Assembly (NCBI GenBank): GCA_019116405.1
Contig: DXBS01000047.1
Location: forward strand, 1 to 13,066
DNA from: Candidatus Gallimonas intestinigallinarum
GTDB lineage: Bacteria > Bacillota_A > Clostridia > Christensenellales > Borkfalkiaceae
DNA length: 13,066 nucleotides
Direction: 5' to 3'
Positions 1-7,114 of this stretch are shown here, piece after piece (within the stretch, counting starts at the first letter, position 1; every line of letters begins with the position of its first letter). Made by a program: the position numbers and the translations under genes. The notes under the pieces were generated by a model. The model did not search any database. It was given only the letters and a program-made list of their open reading frames with translations, and was not told the origin of the DNA.

Positions 1-119
1 GGCTCGCAAAGGGTGTTCAGCCCACCGAGACCGTGAGAAGCCTGCTCATCCGCTCCGGCGCGATGGAAAAGCCCACTAAGCTCTCGCCTTCCAAGACCAA
101 GACGAAGAAAAAGAAGTAA
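1..119 (+). CDS. rpsP: 30S ribosomal protein S16, C-terminal part (5' end outside window)
   Basis: The window opens inside this gene; the first complete codon is at position 3 and the TAA stop is at 117-119. The visible 38 residues contain the S16 signature region GVQPTETVRSLLIRSG and end in a lysine-rich tail (TKTKKKK). S16 is a component of the 30S ribosomal subunit that binds 16S rRNA and helps assembly. The next gene, khpA, follows 122 bp downstream on the same strand. The pair rpsP-khpA is the usual Bacillota order, which supports the call. No terminator-like hairpin with a T-run lies between them, so they are probably co-transcribed. Only the C-terminal part is visible, so total length cannot be judged. 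Confidence 0.9.
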   Translation, partial: LAKGVQPTETVRSLLIRSGAMEKPTKLSPSKTKTKKKK

Positions 120-241
120 GCCTTGCGGCGCAGCTTTTCCTCCCGATCGGCGGAAGAGCGTGCCGATTGCCTGCTTCGTTTGCGCAGACGATGCGCAACA
201 AACTCCTTTCCCCAAACACACCGTAATCAAAAAGGAGGCAT
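120..241 (+). other. rpsP-khpA intergenic region
   Basis: These 122 bp hold no gene I can support. A short inverted repeat, TTGCGCA at 180-186 and TGCGCAA at 192-198 with a 5-nt loop, may form a small leader hairpin. The khpA ribosome binding site, AAAGGAGG, is at 231-238. I see no convincing promoter. Confidence 0.4.
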
Positions 242-487
242 ATGATGCTGGAACTCGTCAAGTATATCGTCAACCGTTTCGCCGAGGACAAGGGGAACGT
301 CTCCTACGAGGTCGAAGAGACGGAGGACGCCATCACGATCACCGTGCTTCTGTCCGATTCGGACATGGGCAAGGTCATCGGCAAGCAGGGGAAGATCGCC
401 AAGGCGCTCCGCACGCTCGTGCGCGCCGCGACCCCCAGGGATTCCAAGAAATACAACGTCGAGATCAAAGAGCGCTCGGCGGAGTAA
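242..487 (+). CDS. khpA: KH-domain RNA-binding protein KhpA (YlqC/YloC type)
   Basis: An 81-residue protein made almost entirely of one type-II-like KH domain. The RNA-contacting loop is visible as VIGKQGKIAKAL (residues 45-56), a GxxG motif with the following helix; the preceding strands read SYEVEETEDAITITVLL. Family knowledge: KhpA partners with KhpB and binds small and messenger RNAs, with effects on cell division and envelope control in Bacillota. Two ATGs are in tandem at 242 and 245. The Shine-Dalgarno AAAGGAGG (231-238) is 3 nt from the first and 6 nt from the second, so 245 (MLELVKYIV) may be the true start. It follows rpsP as expected, but the usual next genes rimM-trmD-rplS are missing. 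A strong hairpin follows the stop directly. Confidence 0.92.
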   Translation: MMLELVKYIVNRFAEDKGNVSYEVEETEDAITITVLLSDSDMGKVIGKQGKIAKALRTLVRAATPRDSKKYNVEIKERSAE

Positions 488-500
488 GTCAATCATTTTT

Positions 501-541
501 CCGAAAGCGCGCCGCGGCAATCTGCCGCGGCGCGCTTTCGG
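501..541 (+). terminator. GC-rich hairpin after khpA, likely transcription terminator
   Basis: A perfect 19-bp stem: 501-519 pairs with 523-541 around a 3-nt loop (ATC). It starts 13 nt after the khpA stop. Only a weak T-rich stretch (TGTTT) follows on the plus strand, with separate T-runs further on at about 572-577 and 592-598. The core GCGCGCCGCGGC recurs in the hairpin at 9822-9849. Its position at the end of the rpsP-khpA unit makes a terminator the best reading, but RNA protection or a dispersed repeat is possible. Confidence 0.7.
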
Positions 542-606
542 TGTTTCGAGATAGGGGGCAGCCGACAGAATTTTTCGTTTCGCCGCCTCTTTTTTTCGCT
601 GAAGGG

Positions 607-635
607 TGGACATTTGACCGGCATTCGGGTATAAT
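607..635 (+). promoter_or_regulatory. Sigma-A type promoter for the GH3 gene
   Basis: TGGACA at 607-612 (5 of 6 match to the -35 consensus), a 17-nt spacer, and a perfect TATAAT at 630-635. The predicted transcript start, near 642, lies just before the ribosome binding site GGAGGA (651-656). A TTGACC at 614-619 is only 10 nt from the -10 box and was not used. Confidence 0.75.
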
Positions 636-661
636 AGACGCAGAAATTCCGGAGGAAGTAT

Positions 662-2644
662 ATGAAACCTGATCTCACGATAGAGGAAAAACTGCGGCTC
701 ATCTGCGGCAAGGGCTCGTGGCACACGGAGGACTTTGGCGGAAAGCTGCCTGCCGTCTCCATGTCGGACGGTCCCGTCGGACTGCGTACCATGTATCAGG
801 CGGAGAATGGGACATGGGAGACCTGGCCCGCCGTCGCATACCCTTCGGTGCAGGTGCTCGCCAACACCTGGAGCGAGGACTGCGCCCGCCTTATGGGCGA
901 GTGCCTGGGCGATGACGCGGCGGAGCGGAATGTCGATCTGCTGCTCGGGCCGGGCGTCAATATCAAGCGCAACCCCCTGAACGGGCGCAACTTCGAGTAT
1001 TTTTCGGAGGATCCCTACCTTGCGGGCACGCTCGCAAAGGCGTATGTTGCGGGCGTGCAGTCGCGCGGCGTGGGCGCGTGCGTCAAGCACTTCTGCTGCA
1101 ACAACTTGGAGTTTGACCGCCTGCATCAGTCGAGCGACGTGGACGAGCGCACCCTGCGCGAGATCTACTACCGCCCCTTCGAGATCGCCTGCGAGGCGCA
1201 GCCTGTCGCCGTCATGTGCAGCTACAACCGCATCAACGGAACGTACGGCTCGGAATATCAAAAGGGTTACGACGTTCTGCGGGAGGAGTTCGGGTTTGAC
1301 GGCGCGATCATCTCCGACTGGGACGCGGTGCGCGATCGGACCGCCGCGGCAAGGGCGGGGCTGGATCTTGAGATGCCCTTCAACGAGCACAACTATTCGC
1401 GGCTAGTCGCAGATTACAAGGCGGGCAAGATCACGGAAGCCGAGATCGACGCCTGCGCGGCGCGTGTCCTCAAATTGGGGGAACGTATGGTGGAAATGCG
1501 TACCAGACGCACTTCGGGGCGCACGGAGGCGGAGCGCGCCGAGGCGGCAAAGAACATCGCCGCGGAGGGCATTGTCCTGCTCAAAAACGAGGGCGTCCTG
1601 CCCCTTCAAAAGGGGACAAAAGCGGCGGTGTGCGGGTACTACGCAAAGCCGGACGACGCAAGGACGCTCGCGGGCGGCGGCTCGTCGCAGGTCGTCTGGA
1701 AGGACGCCGTATTTGATCTTCCCGCACAGCTCGCGGCGCGCGGCGTGGAGAATGTCTATGAGCAGGGCTGCGCGGTCGATACCGTCTGGTCGGTGCGCAT
1801 GGATATGCGCCGCGCCCGCATGAACGCGGCGGGAAGCGCCGTCAATATTGTCTGCGTCGGCACGGGCAACTGGCTGGAGTTTGAAGAGGGGGACCGCCGC
1901 AGCATGCGCCTGCCCGCGGTGCAGGAGCGGCTGATTCTGGAGACGGCGGAGGAGAACGAGAACACCGTCGTCGTGCTGTTTGCGGGTGCGGCGGTGGACA
2001 TGAGCCGCTGGGTGGACAGCGTCTCGGCGGTCGTGTATGCGGGCTTTCCCGGCATGGGCGGCGACGCGGTGCTCGCCGATCTTCTGACGGGCGCGCGCAA
2101 CTTCAGCGGCAAGACGAGCGAGACCTTCCCCTATGCACTGGAGGACGTCCCCGCCGCCGAGAGTTTTATGAGCGCGGGCGTCACGCGCTATCAGGAGGGT
2201 CTGGACGTCGGCTACCGCTATTTTGCGACCTACGATGTGCCCGTCCTGTTCCCCTTCGGCCACGGGCTGAGCTATGCGGCGTTTGAGTATTCCGATCTCG
2301 CCCTTCAGTCTATGGAGACGGGCGTGCGCGTGAGCTTTGCCGTGGAAAATATCTCCGACCGGGACGGCGCGGAGGCGGCGCAGGTGTATGTGCACGAGTG
2401 CGCGCCCCTCGTCTACCGCCCGACGCGGGAACTCAAAGGCTTTGTCAAGCCCGCCATCCGGGCGGGGGAGAAAACGATCGTCGATTTGATGCTGCCCATG
2501 CGTGCATTTGCGCACTGGTCGACCTCGCAGGACAAGTGGGTCGTCACGGACGGCGTCTATGAAGTTCTGATCGGCGCTTCGAGCGGGGATATCCGCCTTG
2601 CGGCAAAGGCGAAGATCGAAGGCGGCAAGATCACGGTGTTATGA
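662..2644 (+). CDS. Glycoside hydrolase family 3 protein, probable beta-glucosidase
   Basis: A 660-residue GH3 enzyme expected to remove non-reducing terminal beta-linked sugars. The N-terminal barrel carries MSDGPVGLR (about 34-42), KHF (142-144) and ISDWD (217-221), with D219 as the expected nucleophile. The second domain begins near AAEGIVLLKNEGVLPL (300-315). Its EFEEGDR segment (406-412) matches the ExxEGxDR region that supplies the acid/base glutamate in this clade. FPFGHGLSY (530-538) leads into a C-terminal fibronectin-III-like domain (about 545-655). This is the three-domain layout of bacterial BglB-type enzymes. No signal peptide is seen, so it is probably cytoplasmic and acts on imported oligosaccharides. 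GGAGGA (651-656) sets the start. It has its own promoter and no adjacent sugar transporter, so the substrate (glucoside, xyloside or other) cannot be fixed. Confidence 0.93.
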   Translation: MKPDLTIEEKLRLICGKGSWHTEDFGGKLPAVSMSDGPVGLRTMYQAENGTWETWPAVAYPSVQVLANTWSEDCARLMGECLGDDAAERNVDLLLGPGVNIKRNPLNGRNFEYFSEDPYLAGTLAKAYVAGVQSRGVGACVKHFCCNNLEFDRLHQSSDVDERTLREIYYRPFEIACEAQPVAVMCSYNRINGTYGSEYQKGYDVLREEFGFDGAIISDWDAVRDRTAAARAGLDLEMPFNEHNYSRLVADYKAGKITEAEIDACAARVLKLGERMVEMRTRRTSGRTEAERAEAAKNIAAEGIVLLKNEGVLPLQKGTKAAVCGYYAKPDDARTLAGGGSSQVVWKDAVFDLPAQLAARGVENVYEQGCAVDTVWSVRMDMRRARMNAAGSAVNIVCVGTGNWLEFEEGDRRSMRLPAVQERLILETAEENENTVVVLFAGAAVDMSRWVDSVSAVVYAGFPGMGGDAVLADLLTGARNFSGKTSETFPYALEDVPAAESFMSAGVTRYQEGLDVGYRYFATYDVPVLFPFGHGLSYAAFEYSDLALQSMETGVRVSFAVENISDRDGAEAAQVYVHECAPLVYRPTRELKGFVKPAIRAGEKTIVDLMLPMRAFAHWSTSQDKWVVTDGVYEVLIGASSGDIRLAAKAKIEGGKITVL

Positions 2645-2710
2645 CCTGCGCCGCCCGACATATGCGGCGGAATGAAAACAGGGCATACGTACCCTGAAAA
2701 ATGTGACCAA

Positions 2711-2754
2711 ATACAAGTGCGCGGCGGGGCAAAAGTCCCGCCGCGCACTTGTAT
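2711..2754. terminator. Bidirectional hairpin terminator between convergent genes
   Basis: A perfect 18-bp stem: 2711-2728 pairs with 2737-2754, with an 8-nt loop (GCAAAAGT). It lies between the GH3 stop (2644) and the lipoprotein stop (2766), which face each other, so it can serve both. Flanks are A/T-rich on both sides (an AAAAATGTG run on the left, GTATATAACAATATA on the right), though neither side has a long uninterrupted T-run. A smaller 6-bp stem (2649-2654 with 2664-2669) lies just after the GH3 gene. Confidence 0.75.
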
Positions 2755-2765
2755 ATAACAATATA

Positions 2766-5117
2766 TCATTCCCACAATGTCGGCAGATCGTCCTCGTAGT
2801 GCCAGTAGTTGCCGCCGGAAGAGGGCGGCGTGTCGGAATAGAAGTACACCCGCGTCGGATCGAGCACCGCGTCGTTGCCGCCGAGGTCCACCGCCATCCA
2901 ATCGTCCTCTGTCCCGAGGTAGTAGGCGATCTCCAGATTGTTGCAATCCCAGAAGGCATCGTACAGAACAGCCTGCAGCGCTTCGCCCAGTACAATGGTG
3001 CGCAGCGACTCGCAGTTCTCAAACGCCAGTTCGCCGATCAGGACGACGGCATGCAGGTCGATGCTTTCAAGCGCGCCGCAACCCTGAAATGCCGCCGTGC
3101 CGATCTCGGTCAGTGCTCCATGAAAGGTGACCGCCCTCAGAGCCGTGCAGGAAGCGAATGTATAGTCGGCAAGGGAGGTGATGCCCGTTCCCGGTTCGAT
3201 GGTCTCCAGATGGCTGCATTCATAGAACGCATACGCGCCGATCGCGCGCACGCTGTCGGGGATGCTGAGCGCCGTCAGGATATCCCGCCCGCTGAAGGCG
3301 TATGCGCCGATTGCCGTCACGCCTTCCGGGATAGCGGCCGTCAGCCCTCCAAGGAGAAGCGTTCCGCCATTCATGAGGCAGTTGTCCTGTACGTACAGGC
3401 TCTGGTTGCCGCGCGCAACAGAAATTTCCGCGAGCGCGGGGCAGTTGCGGAATTGCTCCGCGTCAATGGCGTCCGGCGTGAGGGACGCGCCAAAGGTGAT
3501 GGAAGCGAGCTGCGTACAGCCCATAAATGCGTCGGGCAGGATTTCCGTCACATTGTCGCCGATCGTTATGTGACGGAGCGCTGTCAGTCCCAGGAATGCT
3601 TCGCTAGCGATGGCGACGACGGGAAGCCCGTCATAGGTGTCGGGGATGATGATCTCCTCGACATTTTCTGTACTGCCTGCAAACATATAGCCATCCGTCT
3701 GCGTATCATATCGCACAAAGATCAGCCCGATTGCATGGTTTGTCTCGCCGCATACGGCGCAGGTATCTCCTTCGTAGCGGTGCGTCTCCCACTCCCGCGC
3801 GCCGCATCCGTAGAGGCAGCTGCGCGCATGTCCGTCCTCCTCCGGCGACCACGCCGACCATTTGTGCGCGGTGACGGCGAGCTCCTCCGTGCGTGTGGCA
3901 GCGCAGCCGGTGCAGCCATAGACCGCGGTGCCCGTTGATGTGCAGGTGGGCGGGGTCGTGCTGCGCAGCGCCCAGACATGGTCGCTTGCCTCCAGGGTGG
4001 CGCCGCAGGCGGTGCACCGCGACCAGTGGAAGGAGTCGTTATATTCTACGGCGCCCGCACTGTGCGGGGCAAGGGGCAGGACCTCGGTGGTCTGCATGTC
4101 ACACACGGTGCAGACAGAGCGGACAAGCCCGGTTGCGGTACAGGTAGGAGCCAAGATGATGTCATCTTCCCGCCAGCGATGTGCTTCCGGCGTGTCTGTC
4201 TCACCGCAGCCGTTGGCGCAGACATGCCAGTGCGCGGTCGCATTGGCGGTGTACCGGGTACCAAAGTCGTGCCCGGTCGGAGGGACTTCTTCCGTCATCG
4301 TAATGCCGCAGTCGCGGCAGGTCAGAAGGCGCGTGCCCGTCTGCGTACAGGTCGGCTCATGTGTCAGGACGCCGTCGTCCCAGTCGTGCGTGTGTCCGAT
4401 ATCGCTCTGCTCCTCGCGCTCCGCACCGCATGTGAGGCAGATGGACCCGCCGAGGAACAGGTGTGTTTCCTGCGCATCGGGCCCGCCGCAGCGGCGGCAG
4501 ATGTGCCAGTGCATGCTGTCGTCATAGCACCATTCCGGATCGGGGTCATGGCCGAGCGCCGCGATCGTCTGCTGCATCGTAGTACCGCACAGCGTGCAGT
4601 GGTAGGAAAGTACGCCGTCCTGCGTGCAGGTCGCCTCCGTGCGGGACTCCAAAGTCCATCTGTGTGTTCCGTCTTCGCAGACGTCGTCCGATCCGCCGGT
4701 GTCGCCTGACCCGTCGGTGTCGTCCGATCCGCCGGTGTCGTCCGATCCGCCGGTGTCGTCCGATCCGCCGATTTCCTCTTCTGCGCCGCAGATGATGCAA
4801 ACGCCGCCCGAAAAGGTGTGCGCCTGTCGGTCGGTGTCCGTGCCGCATCCGCCCAGACATGCGTGCCAGTGCTGCGAGGCATCATACGACCAGACTGTAC
4901 TGAACGTATGTCCCGTGACGGGAATCGCGGCATAGGTGTTTTCACTGCAGATGCGGCAGGTTCTCAGCCACGTCCCTGCCGTCGTGCAGGTCGGCTGCGC
5001 AATGACGACGCCGTCGTCCCAATCATGCACATGCTCGTCCTCGGGCTGAGAGCAGGCGCAGGCCGTCAGTCCGAGGAGACAGAGCAGCAGGGTAAGGATG
5101 AGGGGAAAATGCTTCAT
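2766..5117 (-). CDS. Surface lipoprotein with five Cys-knuckle repeats and BspA-type LRR domain
   Basis: A 783-residue protein with a lipoprotein signal peptide: hydrophobic residues 4-17 followed by the lipobox LTAC, giving Cys20 as the anchor. Residues about 29-458 hold five units built as TCTxxGxxxxxCxxC, then HWHxC(x2-3)C, with a third CxxCG knuckle in units 1, 2 and 5; these look like zinc-ribbon-type modules. A Gly/Ser/Asp linker (117-145) separates units 1 and 2. Residues about 490-730 are LRR_5 (BspA-like) repeats of the form IPDSVRAIGAYAFYECSHLE. A C-terminal segment with YYLGTEDDW and GGNYWHYEDD is one I associate with clostridial LRR_5 proteins. Expected role is surface exposure and adhesion or binding (inference). 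The ribosome binding site AAAGGA (5130-5125) is 7 nt from the ATG. It lies 27 bp after the DUF4375-like gene, likely the same transcript. Confidence 0.85.
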   Translation of the reverse strand: MKHFPLILTLLLCLLGLTACACSQPEDEHVHDWDDGVVIAQPTCTTAGTWLRTCRICSENTYAAIPVTGHTFSTVWSYDASQHWHACLGGCGTDTDRQAHTFSGGVCIICGAEEEIGGSDDTGGSDDTGGSDDTDGSGDTGGSDDVCEDGTHRWTLESRTEATCTQDGVLSYHCTLCGTTMQQTIAALGHDPDPEWCYDDSMHWHICRRCGGPDAQETHLFLGGSICLTCGAEREEQSDIGHTHDWDDGVLTHEPTCTQTGTRLLTCRDCGITMTEEVPPTGHDFGTRYTANATAHWHVCANGCGETDTPEAHRWREDDIILAPTCTATGLVRSVCTVCDMQTTEVLPLAPHSAGAVEYNDSFHWSRCTACGATLEASDHVWALRSTTPPTCTSTGTAVYGCTGCAATRTEELAVTAHKWSAWSPEEDGHARSCLYGCGAREWETHRYEGDTCAVCGETNHAIGLIFVRYDTQTDGYMFAGSTENVEEIIIPDTYDGLPVVAIASEAFLGLTALRHITIGDNVTEILPDAFMGCTQLASITFGASLTPDAIDAEQFRNCPALAEISVARGNQSLYVQDNCLMNGGTLLLGGLTAAIPEGVTAIGAYAFSGRDILTALSIPDSVRAIGAYAFYECSHLETIEPGTGITSLADYTFASCTALRAVTFHGALTEIGTAAFQGCGALESIDLHAVVLIGELAFENCESLRTIVLGEALQAVLYDAFWDCNNLEIAYYLGTEDDWMAVDLGGNDAVLDPTRVYFYSDTPPSSGGNYWHYEDDLPTLWE
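4687..4776. repeat. Tandem 18-bp repeat encoding the GGSDDT linker
   Basis: Five head-to-tail 18-bp units. Units at 4687-4704, 4723-4740 and 4741-4758 are identical (TCCGATCCGCCGGTGTCG), the unit at 4705-4722 is diverged and the last at 4759-4776 is partial. On the minus strand they encode the acidic Gly-Ser-Asp-Asp-Thr linker of the lipoprotein. Whole units are in frame, so copy number can change linker length without breaking the gene. Confidence 0.9.
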
Positions 5118-5144
5118 GGGGGTATCCTTTGTGAGAGAGCATGA

Positions 5145-5561
5145 TCACAGCGCTGCAGCGTATGCTTCCAGCAGATCGATCAGTTCTTCTTCGTGTTCAA
5201 AATAGTAGCTGTCATAGGAGACGAGCGGCGCTTCCTCCAGCGCTTCGGCGATGGAGTTGTCGTCATTGACGTCCACGCCCAGCCTGCAATAGGCGCGGTA
5301 GGCGTTTGCCACGTTGTCGGCAAGCCCTTCGGGCAGCACTTCCTTGAGCTGTGCCATGACGGAAAACATGTTGTATGCGCGGATCTCTGAATTGAGAAAG
5401 AATTGCAGATGCCCGCCGTCCTGCATCTCGCTGTCGTAGGTGAGCAGTTCCTGATAGGGCGAGGGCAGCGCGCCCTCCGCCCACAGCCGCCACATGTATT
5501 CCCACTGCCGCTGCGCGCGCTTTTCCGCGTTGCCATGGAAGAGTTTGTCAAAAATTCCCAT
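5145..5561 (-). CDS. Small acidic protein, DUF4375/DMP19-like
   Basis: A 138-residue soluble protein without signal peptide or membrane segment. The central motif YDSEMQDGGHLQFFLNSE (42-59), followed by helices with NAYRAY, resembles the DUF4375/DMP19 C-terminal family, in which a DGGF/H-x-QFFxN core is typical. The founding member, Neisseria DMP19, is a DNA mimic that binds a transcription factor; most members have no known role, so no function is claimed. The C-terminal third is strongly acidic (DVNDDNS, EHEEELIDLLE). The Shine-Dalgarno AAGGAG (5572-5567) supports the ATG at 5561. The gene lies 27 bp upstream of the lipoprotein gene on the same strand. Its leader begins right at the pgi terminator and I found no clear promoter for it. 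Confidence 0.75.
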   Translation of the reverse strand: MGIFDKLFHGNAEKRAQRQWEYMWRLWAEGALPSPYQELLTYDSEMQDGGHLQFFLNSEIRAYNMFSVMAQLKEVLPEGLADNVANAYRAYCRLGVDVNDDNSIAEALEEAPLVSYDSYYFEHEEELIDLLEAYAAAL

Positions 5562-5576
5562 ATGATCTCCTTAGCA

Positions 5577-5604
5577 AAAGACACCGCGCGCGGGCGGTGT
5601 CTTT
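5577..5604 (-). terminator. Intrinsic terminator of pgi
   Basis: An 11-bp perfect stem (AAAGACACCGC at 5577-5587 with GCGGTGTCTTT at 5594-5604) and a 6-nt GC loop. Read on the minus strand it ends in TCTTTTGC, a short U-run after a GC-rich hairpin, 15 nt after the pgi stop. Only 4 nt separate it from the ribosome binding site of the next gene on the same strand. Confidence 0.75.
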
Positions 5605-5619
5605 CCAAACGATACGCAA

Positions 5620-7047
5620 TCAGACGATATACTTCGGATCGGGCGCAGCTGCATCCAGCTCCGCCTTCTTGTCCGCATAGCCGGGCTTGCCGAGCAGCGC
5701 GAACGTCGCCTTCTTGCCCGCTTCCACGCCGGGCTGGTTGAAGGTGTTGATATTGAACATTGCTCCCGCATACGCCGTCTGCAGCTCAAAGAGGTACAAA
5801 AGCTGTCCCAGAGTGAATTCGTTGATCTCGGGCAGGTGGATGGTGTAGTTGAGCCTGCCTGCCATGGTCAGCGCGTGCGCCGTCGCCTTGTTCTCCGCCT
5901 GGATGAGCTCTTCCATCGTGTGCCCGCCCAGGAAGGAGACGTCGGGGATGTCCTCGCAGCCGTGCGGGATGGGCGTCTTTTCCTTGTAGCTGTCCACGGA
6001 GAGGAAGGTCACGACCTTGTCATAGGGGCCTTCGGTGTACAGCTGGACCTGCGAGTGCTGATCGGTGACGCCGAGCGCCTTGACGGGGGTCTGCCCGACG
6101 TTGCAGGGCGTGCCGTTCAGCGTGACGTTCTTGCCCAGCGATTCCGCCCACAGCTGAGCGTACCAGTCGGAGACGTAGCGCAGATTGTCCGAGTAGGGCA
6201 TGAGCACGCCGATGTTCTTGCCCTCGTTCATGGCGATGTATTGCAGCGTCGCGCACAAAAGGGCGGGGTTCTTCTTGAGGTCGGCCGTCTTGCACATTTT
6301 ATCCATGTACGCAGCGCCCTTTAACAGCGTCTTGATATCGATGCCCAAAACTGCCGCGGGCAGAAGTCCCACGGGGCAGAGCTCGGAGAATCTCCCGCCG
6401 ACGCCGTCGGGCAGGACATAGCTCTTGACGCCGCCCAGAGATGCGGAAATCTTGACGAGGTTGCCTTTGGCGGCGTCCGTCGTAAAGATGACGTTCTCCT
6501 TGATATCCACGCCCGCCTTGGTGAGAAGATCGGCGATGATCAGATACTGCGTCATCGTCTCGCTCGTCGCGCCCGACTTGGAGATGACGTTAAAGCAGGT
6601 CTTGGTGACGTCGATGACGTCCAGAAGGTCCTTCATGCGGACGGGGTCCACGTTGTCCTCGACGAAGAACTTAGGGCCGCGGCGCTTAATTTTGGGAAGG
6701 TCGTTATAGTGCAGGTGGCAGAGTGCGTTGAACGCCATCGTGGGGCCGAGCGCCGAACCGCCGATCCCGAGGACGACGAAGTTATCGAACTTTCTGCGCA
6801 CGACTTTGGCGGTCGCAAGGATATCCGCGACGATCGCATCCTGGTTGTAGGGAAGCTCCGTCCAGCCCATGAACAGCTCGTCCTTGCCGCGGTTCTCCGC
6901 AACGTACGCGTGTGCAGCTTTGGCGATTTTCTTGTGCGCATCCAGCTTCTTTTCGGAAATTCCCTTGTCGCCGAGGTACTTGTCCGTCATGTTCGTGTAA
7001 TCCACTCTGATGCGCAGAGATCTGCGCAGTTCTTCGGTCATTTTCAT
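5620..7047 (-). CDS. pgi: Glucose-6-phosphate isomerase
   Basis: A 475-residue enzyme interconverting glucose 6-phosphate and fructose 6-phosphate in the cytoplasm (glycolysis and gluconeogenesis). The phosphate-binding SIS domains show VLGIGGSALG (92-101) and SKSGATSET (156-164). The two family signatures are present: DGVGGRFSE (214-222) and FNQPGVEAGK (436-445). Expected active-site residues are visible as E302 in LWAESLGK, H331 in TDQHSQ, and K445. Length fits the short bacterial PGI form. GGAGGA (7065-7060) lies 12 nt before the first ATG; a second in-frame ATG at 7041 is possible. A promoter (7114-7086) overlaps the end of the flippase gene, and a terminator follows the stop. No fault is seen in the reading frame. 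Confidence 0.97.
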   Translation of the reverse strand: MKMTEELRRSLRIRVDYTNMTDKYLGDKGISEKKLDAHKKIAKAAHAYVAENRGKDELFMGWTELPYNQDAIVADILATAKVVRRKFDNFVVLGIGGSALGPTMAFNALCHLHYNDLPKIKRRGPKFFVEDNVDPVRMKDLLDVIDVTKTCFNVISKSGATSETMTQYLIIADLLTKAGVDIKENVIFTTDAAKGNLVKISASLGGVKSYVLPDGVGGRFSELCPVGLLPAAVLGIDIKTLLKGAAYMDKMCKTADLKKNPALLCATLQYIAMNEGKNIGVLMPYSDNLRYVSDWYAQLWAESLGKNVTLNGTPCNVGQTPVKALGVTDQHSQVQLYTEGPYDKVVTFLSVDSYKEKTPIPHGCEDIPDVSFLGGHTMEELIQAENKATAHALTMAGRLNYTIHLPEINEFTLGQLLYLFELQTAYAGAMFNINTFNQPGVEAGKKATFALLGKPGYADKKAELDAAAPDPKYIV

Positions 7048-7085
7048 ATCGCTCTGTATTCCTCCGTTATCAGATCATTGCACCT

Positions 7086-7114
7086 ATTGTATCATACTTG
7101 CTGCACGATTTCAA
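7086..7114 (-). promoter_or_regulatory. Sigma-A type promoter for pgi
   Basis: On the minus strand, TTGAAA at 7114-7109 (5 of 6), a 17-nt spacer and TACAAT at 7091-7086 (5 of 6). The -35 box overlaps the flippase stop codon (7113-7111). The transcript would start near 7079 and include the GGAGGA site at 7065-7060. Confidence 0.65.

Noticed and set aside
614..635. TTGACC paired with TATAAT as the GH3 promoter
   Set aside because: The spacer is only 10 nt; TGGACA at 607-612 gives the correct 17 nt.
227..1390. A 387-codon minus-strand open frame antisense to khpA and the GH3 gene
   Set aside because: It runs across two well-supported plus-strand genes, a terminator and a promoter, and its product has no recognisable family features.
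2703..3938. A 411-codon plus-strand open frame opposite the lipoprotein gene
   Set aside because: It begins beside the bidirectional hairpin, lacks a ribosome binding site and mirrors LRR codons; the minus-strand protein has a signal peptide and ordered domains.
4687..4776. CRISPR array
   Set aside because: The 18-bp units are directly adjacent with no spacers and encode an in-frame protein linker.
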